Assembly (NCBI RefSeq): GCF_018271995.1
Contig: NZ_JAGUCO010000003.1
Location: 372,001-436,000 of the forward strand
Direction: 5' to 3'
DNA length: 64,000 nucleotides
Source of the DNA: Carboxylicivirga linearis
GTDB lineage: Bacteria; Bacteroidota; Bacteroidia; Bacteroidales; Marinilabiliaceae
The translations under genes and the position numbers were made by a program. Below are positions 1-9,151 of the stretch, in pieces. The notes below the pieces were generated by a model. That model ran no database searches, was not told the DNA's origin, and was given only the letters and a program-made list of their open reading frames with translations. Position 1 is the stretch's first letter; each line of letters begins with the position of its first letter.

Positions 1-1264
1 CGGTACGGGTAACCTGCCTCAGGTAAATAGTATTTCCAATTCAATATTTGCCACTTTTGGTTTACCTCATGTAATTACCGGATTTGTTTTAGCAATTTTA
101 TTAGGGTTTGTAATAATTGGCGGAATTAAACGAATAGCCAAAGTTACCTCGCGATTGGTTCCAACTATGGCTCTTATCTATTTTATTGGGGCTATCTCGG
201 TTATTGCAATGAATTACGAAAATATCTGGCCATCTATACAGGCAATTTTTGCAGATATATTTACAGGCTCATCAGCAACCGGAGGTTTTTTAGGAGCAAC
301 TTTAGCTTTTGCTTTTAATCGGGGTGTAAACCGAGGCTTATTCTCTAATGAGGCCGGTCAGGGGTCAGCCCCTATTGCTCACGCAGCAGCCAGAGCTCAT
401 GAGCCAGTATCAGAAGGAATGGTTGCATTGCTTGAACCCTTTATCGATACTATTATCATTTGTACGTTAACCGGACTAACGCTTTTGTCATCTGGTGTTT
501 GGAATGAAAAGCTGGACAACCGTTTTCAAATGGCCGATTTGCAGATTCTGCAAGGGACTAATTACGATGATACAACTCAGGAAGGAAAGTTGGTTTTGGC
601 AAAGCATATAAACGGAGATGAAACCTTACCTCTGTTTACCGGGGAGATGAAAGTAAAAGATGGTGAAATTACTTCTGATGTTCAGTTAATACACTCGCGA
701 TCTTTGGCTGAAAATGTTGTAGTAAAACAAGGCAAAAAGCCTTATAACGGAAGTATTAAAGTACAAAATGGACTTGTACAACTGCAAGAGGAACATCTTG
801 GCATGATGGCCAGGTTGAAAGCTCAGTTTTCATCATCATCAGATAGTAAGAAAATTGTATTTGAGGGAAAATCACTTTTACATAGTGCACCATTAACAAC
901 CGTTGCTTTTACCAAAGGCTGGTTTGGTTCATGGGGCCAATACATCGTTTCTATTGGATTATTATTATTTGCTTTCTCAACCGCTATCTCGTGGTCGTAC
1001 TACGGCGACAGGGCAATTACTTACCTTTGGGGCTCTAAAGCGGTTATTTGGTACCATCTGATTTATGTAATTGGATTCTTTTTAGCATCCTTTGTGGATA
1101 CAACCATTATTTGGACATTATCCGGGATTACCATTGCTTTAATGACTATTCCAAACTTAATTGGGTTATTGATATTACACAGAGAGATGAAAGGGGAGGT
1201 GAAGTTATTCTGGAAAGAATATAAAAATCGTTTCCCTGAAGAAAAAGGAGTGCCGGTTGATTAA
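1..1264 (+). CDS. Sodium:alanine (AgcS) symporter, 5' end outside window
   Basis: The reading frame is open from base 2, so the true start lies before the window; a TTG at 155 is only an internal codon. The visible 420 residues begin with GTGNLPQVNS and contain the family signature around FNRGVNRGLFSNEAGQGSAP, followed by AHAAARAHEP. AgcS proteins are inner-membrane carriers importing alanine or glycine with Na+. Several hydrophobic helices precede and follow a long hydrophilic insert (about 130 residues, nt 510-900, from EKLDNRFQMADLQILQG to FEGKSLLHSAPLTT), which compact AgcS proteins lack; it would sit in one inter-helix loop. The last helices (YIVSIGLLLFAFSTAISWSYYG) are normal. Eleven bases separate the stop from the next gene, so co-transcription with the lysine exporter genes is likely. 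Confidence 0.9.
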   Translation, partial: GTGNLPQVNSISNSIFATFGLPHVITGFVLAILLGFVIIGGIKRIAKVTSRLVPTMALIYFIGAISVIAMNYENIWPSIQAIFADIFTGSSATGGFLGATLAFAFNRGVNRGLFSNEAGQGSAPIAHAAARAHEPVSEGMVALLEPFIDTIIICTLTGLTLLSSGVWNEKLDNRFQMADLQILQGTNYDDTTQEGKLVLAKHINGDETLPLFTGEMKVKDGEITSDVQLIHSRSLAENVVVKQGKKPYNGSIKVQNGLVQLQEEHLGMMARLKAQFSSSSDSKKIVFEGKSLLHSAPLTTVAFTKGWFGSWGQYIVSIGLLLFAFSTAISWSYYGDRAITYLWGSKAVIWYHLIYVIGFFLASFVDTTIIWTLSGITIALMTIPNLIGLLILHREMKGEVKLFWKEYKNRFPEEKGVPVD

Positions 1265-1275
1265 ATGATTTCCTC

Positions 1276-1569
1276 ATGACATCATATATTGTTATAGGTC
1301 TTTTTATTGCTGGGATATTTATCGGACGGCAATTAAAAAATAAAGAAAAAACGCGCAAAAGGGTAGATAAGGCAGTAAATTATGCAATTTACCTTTTGCT
1401 TTTTCTTTTGGGCATTTCGGTAGGTATAAATGAGGATATTATTCAAAATTTTTCAAGAATTGGATATAAGGCATTACTACTAACCATTGGAGCTCTTGCT
1501 GGAAGTATTTTATTGGCAAAAGTGATTTATATTTTCTTCTTTAAAAAGTATCAGGAAAAAGAAAGCTGA
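1276..1569 (+). CDS. Lysine exporter LysO family, N-terminal half protein
   Basis: This 97-residue protein has three hydrophobic helices (residues 3-17, 36-52, 66-88) and the LLLFLLGISVGINEDI segment typical of the DUF340/LysO (E. coli YbjE) family. LysO exports L-lysine and toxic lysine analogues across the inner membrane. In E. coli one roughly 300-residue polypeptide does the work; here this gene covers the N-terminal third and the next gene the rest. Stop and next start overlap as TGATG at 1567-1571, indicating translational coupling and probable 1:1 assembly. The split family architecture fits other Bacteroidota as far as I know; substrate remains inferred. Confidence 0.8.
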   Translation: MTSYIVIGLFIAGIFIGRQLKNKEKTRKRVDKAVNYAIYLLLFLLGISVGINEDIIQNFSRIGYKALLLTIGALAGSILLAKVIYIFFFKKYQEKES

Positions 1570-2171
1570 TGAAAGGAAGCTTGATAATATTATCCTTCTT
1601 CGTTGCCGGATTATTAGGTGGCTTATCGAATATTTTCCCCGATTGGTTACTAAACGATGATCTTACCACTTATGCTTTGTACTTTCTAATGATAGTGGTC
1701 GGAATAAGTATTGGAAGTGATGCAAATGCCTTTTCGGTGTTAAGAAAAATGAATATCAGAGTTTTATTAGTGCCTTTGGTAGTTATTATAGGAAGCTTGG
1801 CTGGTGCAGCTCTGGTAGCCATTTTTTTGAGTGATATTACTATTCAGCAAGCAATGGCGGTTGGAGCCGGCTTTGGCTATTATTCTTTATCGAGCATTTT
1901 TATTAGTAAATTAAGTGGCGACGAGTTGGGTGTTGTTGCTTTATTGTCTAATATTTTCAGAGAGATTTTTACGCTTCTGTTAATGCCTTTGTTGGTGCGA
2001 TATTTTGGAAAATTGGCAGGTATTGCCTCCGGTGGTGCTACCTCAATGGATACAACACTACCTGTTATTGTTAAATTCTCCGGGAAAGAATACGGAGTAA
2101 TAGCCATTTTTAGTGGCATTATTTTAACTATTTTGGTTCCTGTATTGGTTACATTTATTCTTGAGATATAA
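1569..2171 (+). CDS. Lysine exporter LysO family, C-terminal half protein
   Basis: A 200-residue membrane protein with about six hydrophobic segments. It carries the LysO motifs AVGAGFGYYSLSSIFIS and the region ending SGGATSMDTTLPVIVKFSG, which in the family line the translocation path. Together with the overlapping upstream 97-residue gene it would rebuild a full LysO exporter. The start ATG at 1569 shares a base with the upstream stop. The two halves are homologous to each other in the segment L-L-F-L-x-G-I-S-x-G-I (upstream) and YFLMIVVGISIGSD (here), which suggests an internally duplicated ancestor. No convincing terminator follows; 185 AT-rich bases separate it from the TonB receptor gene. 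Confidence 0.82.
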   Translation: MKGSLIILSFFVAGLLGGLSNIFPDWLLNDDLTTYALYFLMIVVGISIGSDANAFSVLRKMNIRVLLVPLVVIIGSLAGAALVAIFLSDITIQQAMAVGAGFGYYSLSSIFISKLSGDELGVVALLSNIFREIFTLLLMPLLVRYFGKLAGIASGGATSMDTTLPVIVKFSGKEYGVIAIFSGIILTILVPVLVTFILEI

Positions 2172-2355
2172 CAAACTTTTAAATATTATACTACTTTTAT
2201 TCTCTTTGTGTAAAGAGCATAAAATCAATGTTTAGATGATTGCATGTATTGTCTAAATGTTATTATTTTGCTTTTCCCCCATTTGTTAATGCAACCTTCC
2301 TTTTATTTGTGTGACTTTGTTACAAAAGATGCACATTAAACCTAATTACTTAATA

Positions 2356-4710
2356 ATGTTAAAACGTACCTTACTCTTTCTATTTATTTTAGTGCTTGCT
2401 GCATATGGGCAAGCAAGAGCTGAAGAAGATCCTGTTTCAAAGGATCTGATTACCATTAGTGGTTCTATTAAAGATGCTACAAGCGGCGAAGCCCTTATTG
2501 GAGCTACAGTTTATGTAGAGGAAACAAAAAGTGGTAATATTTCTAATCTATATGGATTTTATTCTATCTCGCTACCAGCAGGTTCATATCATCTGGTTTT
2601 TGCCTATTTGGGCTATGATGCTTATGAAACCAAAGTTGAATTGTCGGAGAATCAAGTAATAAATGTTGAATTGAAACCTTCATCAGAATCAATTGATGAA
2701 ATTGTTGTTACTTCTGAGCGTAAAGATGCCAATGTAAGAGATCCTCAAATGGGAGTAGAGAAACTGAAGGGAAAAACCATTAAAAATGTACCTGTATTGA
2801 TGGGAGAGACCGATTTGGTGAAAGTAATTCAATTGCTGCCGGGTGTGTCTCCCACAAGTGAAGGCTCGAGTGGTTTTAGTGTAAGAGGTGGAAACCCCGA
2901 TCAGAATCTTATTTTATTAGACGAAGCAAGTGTATACAATGCAGGTCATTTAATGGGTTTTTTCTCTGTATTTAACAACGATGCCATCAAAGATGTAAAA
3001 TTGTATAAAGGAGATATACCTGCAAGTAATGGTGGTCGTCTTTCATCTTTGCTGGATATACGCATGAAAGATGGTAATTCAAAGAAGTTCTCGGGGACAG
3101 GAGGGATTGGAACTATCTCGTCTCGATTAACACTGGAGGGACCAATCGCCAATGAGAAAACATCTTTTGTTGTTAGTGGCCGAAGAACCTATGTTGATTT
3201 ATTCTTACCTTTTGCTTCCGATGAATCGGTGCGGGATAATAAGTTGTACTTTTACGATTTCAATGCCAAGGTTAACCATACCATAAATGAAAATAACCGC
3301 ATTTACTTAAGTGGATATTTTGGGCGGGATGTTTTTAAAAACGATTTCTCAAAAATGGATTTTGGGAATAAAACGGTTACTTTTAGATGGAATCATATCT
3401 TTTCGCCCAAACTGTTTTCCAATTTCACTCTTATTGGTTCGCAATATGATTATGCATTAGGCACTGTTGAAGGAGGTGCCGATTCGTTTGAATGGGAATC
3501 AAATTTATACGATTTAAGTGCCAAACTGGATTTCGATTATTACATCAACCCCAATAACACAGTTGAATTTGGAGCGCAGACAATATTTAGAGAAATACTA
3601 CCCGGACTAGCCAGAGGAACAGGCGAAAATTCATTGTATAACGAAATAAAAGTACCAGAGAACCGATCATTCGAACATGCTTTGTACGCGCAGAATACCC
3701 AAAAAATATCAGATTGGTTAGTATTAAAATATGGTTTGCGATGGTCCTTATTTCAGAATGTGGGGGCCGGTACTCAGTATTATTACAACGATAATTATGA
3801 ATTTACCAACAGCGAACGATACGGAACCGGCGAGGTATACAATACGTATCATGGAATAGAACCAAGATTAGGAGCAAATTTCATTATCAATCCAACAACC
3901 TCAATTAAAGCTTCCTATAACAGAACCTTTCAGTATCTACATTTGGCATCCAATTCAACTTCGGGTACTCCGTTAGATGTTTGGTTTCCATCTTCCCCCA
4001 ATGTAAAACCTCAAAAAGCAGATCAGTTTGCTTTAGGTTTATTCCGTAATTTTAATGACAATACCATCGAAACATCCATCGAAGGATTTTATAAAAAGAT
4101 GTATAATACCATCGATTTTAAGGATCATCCCGAATTATTGTTAAATGAATATTTGGAAGGTGAATTGCGTTTTGGTGAAGCAGAAGCTTATGGTGTGGAA
4201 ATGATGCTTCGGTTTAACCGTCCCAAATGGAATGGATGGATCAGTTATACCTTGTCGAGGGTTGAGCGAACGGTGTCTGAGATAAATGGAGGTAAACCAT
4301 ACTTATCTCCATATGATCATACCCATGATTGCAGTATCGTACTCAATAGAAAATTATCTAATCGGACAAGTGTATCTGCTAATTGGGTTTTCTATACGGG
4401 AGCTCCGGTTACGTTCCCTGTGGGTAGGTACGAAGTAGGAGGGGATATAATTCCGTTGTATTCCGAAAGAAATGCGGAGCGAATGCCAGATTATCATCGC
4501 CTGGATTTATCATTGATATTAAGTGGAAAAGATAAACCTAACAGAAAGTGGCATGGCGAGTGGGTATTCTCGGTATATAATGCTTATGGACGCAAAAATG
4601 CCTGGGCTATTAATTTTGTGCGCGATGATGATAATCCTACCATTACTAAAGCTCAAATGACTTATTTGTTTTCATTTATCCCATCTGTAACCTATAACTT
4701 TAAATTCTAG
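2356..4710 (+). CDS. TonB-dependent receptor with N-terminal CarboxypepD_reg-like domain
   Basis: Outer-membrane active transporter, 784 residues from the chosen ATG at 2356, which gives a clean signal peptide (MLKRTLLFLFILVLAAYGQA). Earlier in-frame starts (GTG 2311, ATG 2329) would put charged residues before it. Residues about 33-118 form a carboxypeptidase-regulatory-like beta-sandwich (GSIKDATSGEALIGATVYV). The plug follows, with VIQLLPGVSPTSEGSSGFSV then RGGNPDQNLILLDEA. The rest is a 22-strand barrel ending in the outer-membrane-type terminal residues YNFKF. The next gene, two bases away, is a DUF4249 lipoprotein; such receptor/DUF4249 pairs recur in Bacteroidota without a SusD. The substrate is unknown. 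Confidence 0.9.
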   Translation: MLKRTLLFLFILVLAAYGQARAEEDPVSKDLITISGSIKDATSGEALIGATVYVEETKSGNISNLYGFYSISLPAGSYHLVFAYLGYDAYETKVELSENQVINVELKPSSESIDEIVVTSERKDANVRDPQMGVEKLKGKTIKNVPVLMGETDLVKVIQLLPGVSPTSEGSSGFSVRGGNPDQNLILLDEASVYNAGHLMGFFSVFNNDAIKDVKLYKGDIPASNGGRLSSLLDIRMKDGNSKKFSGTGGIGTISSRLTLEGPIANEKTSFVVSGRRTYVDLFLPFASDESVRDNKLYFYDFNAKVNHTINENNRIYLSGYFGRDVFKNDFSKMDFGNKTVTFRWNHIFSPKLFSNFTLIGSQYDYALGTVEGGADSFEWESNLYDLSAKLDFDYYINPNNTVEFGAQTIFREILPGLARGTGENSLYNEIKVPENRSFEHALYAQNTQKISDWLVLKYGLRWSLFQNVGAGTQYYYNDNYEFTNSERYGTGEVYNTYHGIEPRLGANFIINPTTSIKASYNRTFQYLHLASNSTSGTPLDVWFPSSPNVKPQKADQFALGLFRNFNDNTIETSIEGFYKKMYNTIDFKDHPELLLNEYLEGELRFGEAEAYGVEMMLRFNRPKWNGWISYTLSRVERTVSEINGGKPYLSPYDHTHDCSIVLNRKLSNRTSVSANWVFYTGAPVTFPVGRYEVGGDIIPLYSERNAERMPDYHRLDLSLILSGKDKPNRKWHGEWVFSVYNAYGRKNAWAINFVRDDDNPTITKAQMTYLFSFIPSVTYNFKF

Positions 4711-4712
4711 CC

Positions 4713-5573
4713 ATGAAAAATCAAAATAAAAAATATGTAATAGCTGGTAGTTTAATGATTCTACTACTACTTAATGCTTGTACTGAAGATATAACATTAA
4801 AGCTTAACAATACCGAACCTCGATTAGTAGTAGATGGTTCTGTTTCAACTGATACCATGGTTCATTTTGTTCGGTTAACTGTATCTGCCGATTATTACAG
4901 TAATAAAGAGCCTCAAGCTATTTCTAATGCTTTGGTTACTATTGAAGATGATGTGCAAAAAATTGAATTATCAGAAAGTGATAGGTATCCCGGATATTAT
5001 TTAACACCCAATGACTATTATGGTAGGGTAGGGAAATCGTATCATCTAACCATCGAAAATGTGGATATTGATAATGATGGTGTCTTTGAAATTTATGAGG
5101 CAGAGTCCGTTTTAAATTCGGTAGCACCTATCGATTCGGTTCGTTTGGAGTATGAGGATACCTGGGATTTATGGAAAGTGTTGTTGTATGCGCAAGATCC
5201 GGTGGAGACAGATGATTTTTACAGCTTTTCTATCGCATTAAATGATAGTTCACTTACTAACCGATATTCGGAATTAGGCTTTGTGGATGATCGTTTTTTT
5301 GATGGGAATTATGCGGCCGGTGTTTGGGTTCAAACCATTGATGAAGAAGATATGGAACTGGAATTAAAAGAGGGTGATTGGGTAAAACTAAATATGAATG
5401 GAATTACAGAGGAGTTTTACGATTACCTGGTTGCCGTTGATGAAGAAGTGAGCTTTAAGGCTCCATTATTTAGCGGTCCTCCTTCAAATGTAAAAGGAAA
5501 TGTGAGCAATGGAGCGTTGGGTTTTTTTCAGGCATATAGCTATACAACTGATTCGGTTCAATTTAAAAGATAA
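4713..5573 (+). CDS. DUF4249 family lipoprotein
   Basis: 286 residues with a lipoprotein signal peptide whose lipobox is LLLNAC (cysteine about residue 23), so it is probably anchored in the outer membrane. Downstream, repeated beta-rich segments such as RLVVDGSVSTDTMVHFVRLT and ISNALVTIEDD match the DUF4249 family. The function is not established; genes of this family usually follow a TonB receptor, as here (gap 2 bases), and may act as its surface partner. A strong hairpin terminator overlaps the stop codon, so the two-gene operon ends here. Confidence 0.85.
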   Translation: MKNQNKKYVIAGSLMILLLLNACTEDITLKLNNTEPRLVVDGSVSTDTMVHFVRLTVSADYYSNKEPQAISNALVTIEDDVQKIELSESDRYPGYYLTPNDYYGRVGKSYHLTIENVDIDNDGVFEIYEAESVLNSVAPIDSVRLEYEDTWDLWKVLLYAQDPVETDDFYSFSIALNDSSLTNRYSELGFVDDRFFDGNYAAGVWVQTIDEEDMELELKEGDWVKLNMNGITEEFYDYLVAVDEEVSFKAPLFSGPPSNVKGNVSNGALGFFQAYSYTTDSVQFKR

Positions 5574-5611
5574 AAAAAGAGCCACTAGCATCTGCTAATG
5601 GCTCTTTTTTT
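5573..5611. terminator. Bidirectional intrinsic terminator
   Basis: The stem AAAAAAGAGCCA pairs with TGGCTCTTTTTT around a 14-base loop. A-run and T-run flank it on both sides, so it can end the DUF4249 operon (plus) and folE (minus), which converge here. Confidence 0.9.
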
Positions 5612-6227
5612 ATTTGTTATTAATAATATTGAAAAATTCTTCTCGTGTAGCCTGATTTTTTTGAAATGCTCCTGTAAAATCAGATGTTGTTGTGATAGAA
5701 TGTTGCTTTTGTACACCACGCATTTGCATACACATATGTTGTGCTTCAATTACCACCGCTACACCTAACGGATTAAGTGTATTCTGAATACAATCTTTTA
5801 TCTGTGTGGTTAGTCGTTCCTGAACTTGCAGTCTTCGGGCAAAAGCTTCCGCAACACGGGCTAATTTACTTAGTCCGGTAATATGATGACGAGGAATATA
5901 GGCAACATGAGCTTTCCCAAAAAACGGAAGCATATGATGTTCGCACATCGAATATATTTCAATGTCTTTTACCACTACCATTTGTTGATAATCCTCGCGA
6001 AACATGGCTGAGCGCACAATTTCTTCCGGATTCATATTGTAGCCTTGCGTTAAAAATTGCATTGCCTTGGCCACGCGTAATGGTGTTTTTTCCAAACCTT
6101 CTCGTTTCGGATCCTCACCTAGTAATTCTAAAATGCTTTTATACTTTGAAGATAATCCATCAGTGGTTTCATCATCATAGGTTTCCACTTTAGAATATCC
6201 TTTATTTCCGTTTAAAGTAAATTCCAT
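5610..6227 (-). CDS. folE: GTP cyclohydrolase I
   Basis: 205-residue enzyme converting GTP to 7,8-dihydroneopterin triphosphate, first step of tetrahydrofolate (and queuosine precursor) synthesis in the cytoplasm. The zinc and active-site motifs are complete: [20 protein letters not shown] and, near the C-terminus, [13 protein letters not shown]. Length fits the type IA family. It is followed on the minus strand by a terminator shared with the converging operon. The upstream neighbour (6297-7022) reads the same way with a 69-base gap, so a separate promoter is possible; a weak CATTTTTG box lies at 6257-6264 on the minus strand. Confidence 0.95.
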   Translation of the reverse strand: MEFTLNGNKGYSKVETYDDETTDGLSSKYKSILELLGEDPKREGLEKTPLRVAKAMQFLTQGYNMNPEEIVRSAMFREDYQQMVVVKDIEIYSMCEHHMLPFFGKAHVAYIPRHHITGLSKLARVAEAFARRLQVQERLTTQIKDCIQNTLNPLGVAVVIEAQHMCMQMRGVQKQHSITTTSDFTGAFQKNQATREEFFNIINNK

Positions 6228-6296
6228 ATTCTCTTATTTGAGCATTTATCTTCCAAACTGCAAAAATGCACTTTTCTTCAGAAAACTATGCTTATT

Positions 6297-7022
6297 TTAT
6301 TCTGTTTTGTTGTTTTCTAACATTGATTTTACTTTTTCCTCATAAACTCTAAGAATAAGGTCAAGTTCATGTCGGTTTAATGGTTGAGCAATGGTGGTTT
6401 TAATTTTTTGCTTGTTTGGTGTTACAAATAAACTCATTGAACTTAAATTATCTGAAGAAATACCAATGGTTCTGTCTGGAGGAATTTGTGTTTTATATAC
6501 AGTACCCCATCTTTGTTCGCGCAACACCATATCCTGATTCATTTCACTATCCATTCGCAAAGGAGTTTGGGTAAGTGCTTGATTGGTTGATGCCTTAATG
6601 TTGTTATTGGCATATGCCTGATCAGGCGTTATTATTAATGGCATATTACGTGCCCGTGCGGCCAGATTCTCGTAACGGGGAATAACAATTACCTCACTTA
6701 TTTCGAATGTGTCGCGAGTTAAAAATACACCTAACATATAATTGTCCAGTTCCAATGAATCGTCAATTTGTATGTATGTATCTTTAAAACCAATGTGGGT
6801 AAATTTTATGATTTCACCTTTTTCGGCCCAAAAAGAAAATTGCCCTTTTTCATCAGATGAATAAATGCCTGAATGAACGTTAAACCTTGAGAAAGGAAGC
6901 GTGTTTAAACTATCTTGTTCAAATACAACACCTGAAATTCGTAATGAATCAATGTTTCTTCTTTGGGCATGGCTACCTATAGAAATAAATAGAATGCATA
7001 TGAATAATAAAATTTTTCTCAT
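6297..7022 (-). CDS. Secreted protein with carboxypeptidase-regulatory-like domain
   Basis: 241 residues. The first 20 (MRKILLFICILFISIGSHAQ) are a signal peptide. Residues about 28-105 resemble the CarboxypepD_reg-like fold (ISGVVFEQDSLNTLPFSRFNV, then HIGFKDTYIQIDD), the same beta-sandwich found at the front of TonB receptors, but there is no plug or barrel. The C-terminal 130 residues (MPLIITPDQAYANNNIKAST onward) are unassigned and end in a charged helix. Probably periplasmic; function unknown. Confidence 0.7.
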   Translation of the reverse strand: MRKILLFICILFISIGSHAQRRNIDSLRISGVVFEQDSLNTLPFSRFNVHSGIYSSDEKGQFSFWAEKGEIIKFTHIGFKDTYIQIDDSLELDNYMLGVFLTRDTFEISEVIVIPRYENLAARARNMPLIITPDQAYANNNIKASTNQALTQTPLRMDSEMNQDMVLREQRWGTVYKTQIPPDRTIGISSDNLSSMSLFVTPNKQKIKTTIAQPLNRHELDLILRVYEEKVKSMLENNKTE

Positions 7023-7085
7023 GATTTTATTTTTGTTTGGTATATATTAATAACAATGCAGCTTTCGTTTGGTTGGCCTACTCAA

Positions 7086-7114
7086 AAAAGAAATCCGGCT
7101 GAATCAGCCGGATT
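7086..7114 (-). terminator. Intrinsic terminator of the nitroreductase gene
   Basis: The hairpin AATCCGGCT/AGCCGGATT (7092-7114) is followed, reading the minus strand, by TTCTTTTTT. It lies 5 bases past the stop of the gene at 7119-7685. Confidence 0.88.
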
Positions 7115-7118
7115 GATA

Positions 7119-7685
7119 TTAACTGATTATGATTTCATCAATTTTACGTTTAGGCACATGGTGTTTTTCATTCACATCACGCCAATAAATATGGTTATTG
7201 TCTTTCATTTCCTCCAATCCAACTTCTTCTTTAGGAAATCCAAGAGCAATTACATGAACAATTTTATACTGATCATTAATGCCTAATTCTCTCTGTAATT
7301 GAAGTCGATTGACTGAGCCAATTATACATCCGCCAAGGTCTTTTTCCACAGCTCCTAATAAAATGCTTTGCGATGCAATTCCGTCGTCGCAAAAGTAGTT
7401 CGATGAAATCTCAGTATCATTCAAAATAATGATATAGGCCGATGGTTGTTCGCCTTTTTCAGGACCATTCCATTCTTTTAAATAACCAGCCCACGATAGA
7501 TGAGGAAATACTTTTGCATTAGTAGCCTCATCGTTTGAAATAAAATATTTTAAAGGCTGTGCATTGCGTGCTGAAGGCGAAAGTCGAGCCAAGTCAATCA
7601 ACTCTATTAATGTTTCTTTCTCTATCATTTTGTCTTGATAAAAACGCCGATAGCTACGATTTTTTAAAATAAGTTCTTTAAGCAT
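7119..7685 (-). CDS. Nitroreductase family FMN flavoprotein
   Basis: 188 residues. The N-terminus NRSYRRFYQDKMI followed by ARLSPSARNAQPLKYFIS is the phosphate/FMN-binding start of the nitroreductase fold. Later motifs are ASQSILLGAVEKDLGGCIIG and VIALGFPKEEVG. Family members are NAD(P)H-dependent reductases of nitroaromatics, quinones or flavins; the natural substrate cannot be read from sequence. It has its own terminator. The next gene upstream (SOD) is separated by about 100 bases and another terminator, so it is likely monocistronic. Confidence 0.88.
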   Translation of the reverse strand: MLKELILKNRSYRRFYQDKMIEKETLIELIDLARLSPSARNAQPLKYFISNDEATNAKVFPHLSWAGYLKEWNGPEKGEQPSAYIIILNDTEISSNYFCDDGIASQSILLGAVEKDLGGCIIGSVNRLQLQRELGINDQYKIVHVIALGFPKEEVGLEEMKDNNHIYWRDVNEKHHVPKRKIDEIIIS

Positions 7686-7720
7686 AAACTGGTATTTAAT
7701 TAGTTGATATATGGATATTA

Positions 7721-7763
7721 AAAAAGAGACTTAATATACAAAAAATGCAATCAAGTCTCTTTT
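7721..7763 (-). terminator. Intrinsic terminator of the Fe-type SOD gene
   Basis: AAAAAGAGACTT (7721-7732) pairs with AAGTCTCTTTT (7753-7763). On the minus strand the stem is followed by a T-run. It lies 24 bases downstream of the SOD stop. Confidence 0.85.
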
Positions 7764-7786
7764 AAATTTCTTAATTTTTGAAGTGA

Positions 7787-8362
7787 TTAGAATCTTTCCG
7801 ATACTACATCCCAATCAATAATCTTCCAAAAATCTTCAATGTACTTAGGACGAGCATTTTGTTTATCCAAATAATAAGCATGCTCCCAAACGTCGCATGT
7901 TAAAATTGGAGTGTCGCCTTGTGTCATTGGGTTGCCAGCATTGCTTTCCTTAACAATAGCCAGGCTTCCATCGGCTTTTTTTACCAACCAGGCCCATCCT
8001 GAACCAAATAAGGTGGCTGCTGCCTGCGAGAATTCTTCTTTAAATTTCTCAAATGATCCAAAAGTGGAATCAATAGCTTCCGCTAATTTACCTTTAGGAG
8101 TTCCTCCTCCATTAGGCGAGAATGAGGTAAAATAGAAAGTGTGATTCCAAACCTGAGCGCCATTATTAAAAATACCACCATCCGATTTTTTTACAATCGT
8201 CTCCAAATCGGCATCTTCAAACTCAGTACCTTTAATAAGGTTGTTTAAGTTATTAACGTATGCCTGGTGGTGCTTTCCGTAATGGAATTCTAAAGTAGTT
8301 TTAGAAATAACAGGTTCTAATGCATCTAATGCATAAGGTAATTTTGGTAATTCAAAAGTCAT
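7787..8362 (-). CDS. sodB: Superoxide dismutase, Fe-type (SodB-like)
   Basis: 191-residue cytoplasmic enzyme converting superoxide to oxygen and hydrogen peroxide. Metal ligands are seen at H27 ([12 protein letters not shown]), H in VWNHTFYF, and D and H in [19 protein letters not shown]. The residue set NNGAQVWNH, with Gln before VWNH, is the iron-enzyme pattern; the Mn type has Gly there. A -7 box TATTTTTG lies upstream and a terminator downstream, so the gene is probably transcribed alone. The neighbour upstream is a second SOD of the other metal type. Bacteroides enzymes of this branch can be cambialistic, so Fe preference is inferred. Confidence 0.92.
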   Translation of the reverse strand: MTFELPKLPYALDALEPVISKTTLEFHYGKHHQAYVNNLNNLIKGTEFEDADLETIVKKSDGGIFNNGAQVWNHTFYFTSFSPNGGGTPKGKLAEAIDSTFGSFEKFKEEFSQAAATLFGSGWAWLVKKADGSLAIVKESNAGNPMTQGDTPILTCDVWEHAYYLDKQNARPKYIEDFWKIIDWDVVSERF

Positions 8363-8399
8363 AATTAGTTTGTTTTATAATTCTTGTCTGAGGTTTAAA

Positions 8400-8434
8400 C
8401 AAAAATAAATAAATAGTGTTTTGAATCCATCAAA
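8400..8434 (-). promoter_or_regulatory. Bacteroidota-type promoter of the Fe-type SOD gene
   Basis: Read on the minus strand: TTTG (8434-8431), 23 bases, then TATTTTTG (8407-8400), matching the TTTG / TAnnTTTG consensus of the primary sigma factor in this phylum. The spacing is at the long end. Confidence 0.55.
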
Positions 8435-8446
8435 AAAAAGCAAAAT

Positions 8447-8480
8447 AAAAAGGGAAACTCTCGTTTGAGCTTCCCTTTTT
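8447..8480 (-). terminator. Intrinsic terminator of the Mn-type SOD gene
   Basis: AAAAAGGGAA (8447-8456) pairs with TTCCCTTTTT (8471-8480), with extra CTC/GAG pairing inside. The minus-strand T-run follows. Confidence 0.88.
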
Positions 8481-8499
8481 CCCAGACAAAATGAACAAA

Positions 8500-9102
8500 C
8501 TAAACTTTAAAACGTGTTGCTACCTCGTCCCAATTAATCACATTCCAGAATGCTCCAATATAATCGGGACGTCTATTTTGATAATTTAAGTAATATGCAT
8601 GTTCCCAAACATCTAAACCTAAAATAGGTGTTCCTTTAACATCAGCGATGTCCATTAATGGATTATCCTGATTGGGTGTTGAAGATACAACCAACTCACC
8701 GTTAGATTGTTTAACCAACCAAGCCCAACCTGATCCGAAACGTGTGGCTGCTGCTGCATTAAATTGCTCCTTGAACTTATCGAAAGAACCAAAAGCTTTA
8801 TCAATTGCTGCTGCCAATTCACCTGTTGGCTGGCCGCCGCCATTAGGTGACATCACTTTCCAAAACAGGTTGTGGTTGTAAAATCCACCTCCATTGTTGC
8901 GCACTGCTGTTGAAAGGCTTGAAATGTTTGCTAAAATATCTTCAATGCTTTTACCGGCTAAATCGGTGCCTTCTACCGCATCATTTAATTTACTTGTGTA
9001 AGCTGCGTGATGCTTAGTGTGATGTATTTCCATCGTGCGAGCATCGATATGTGGTTCTAAAGCGTCGTATGCATAATCTAATTTTGGTAATTCAAATGCC
9101 AT
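8500..9102 (-). CDS. sodA: Superoxide dismutase, Mn-type (SodA-like)
   Basis: 200 residues of the Fe/Mn SOD family. Ligands: H27 ([12 protein letters not shown]), H in [10 protein letters not shown], and D and H in [21 protein letters not shown]. The Mn pattern is clear: Gly in the NNGGGFYNH segment and Gln in [10 protein letters not shown], the position from which Mn enzymes hydrogen-bond the metal-bound solvent. It therefore differs in metal class from the downstream neighbour (7787-8362). It has its own good promoter at 9152-9183 and its own terminator, so the two SODs can be controlled independently. Confidence 0.92.
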   Translation of the reverse strand: MAFELPKLDYAYDALEPHIDARTMEIHHTKHHAAYTSKLNDAVEGTDLAGKSIEDILANISSLSTAVRNNGGGFYNHNLFWKVMSPNGGGQPTGELAAAIDKAFGSFDKFKEQFNAAAATRFGSGWAWLVKQSNGELVVSSTPNQDNPLMDIADVKGTPILGLDVWEHAYYLNYQNRRPDYIGAFWNVINWDEVATRFKV

Positions 9103-9151
9103 GTCTTTTGTATTTTATAGGTTATCAAATCAATTAAAAGACTTACGAATC

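Noticed and set aside
2201-2216. CTCTTT-GTGT-AAAGAG hairpin upstream of the TonB receptor
   Set aside because: Short stem with no T-run; could be part of a promoter region but not convincing as terminator or operator.
7056-7286. 76-codon plus-strand frame over the nitroreductase terminator
   Set aside because: It overlaps the terminator and the 3' end of the nitroreductase gene on the other strand.
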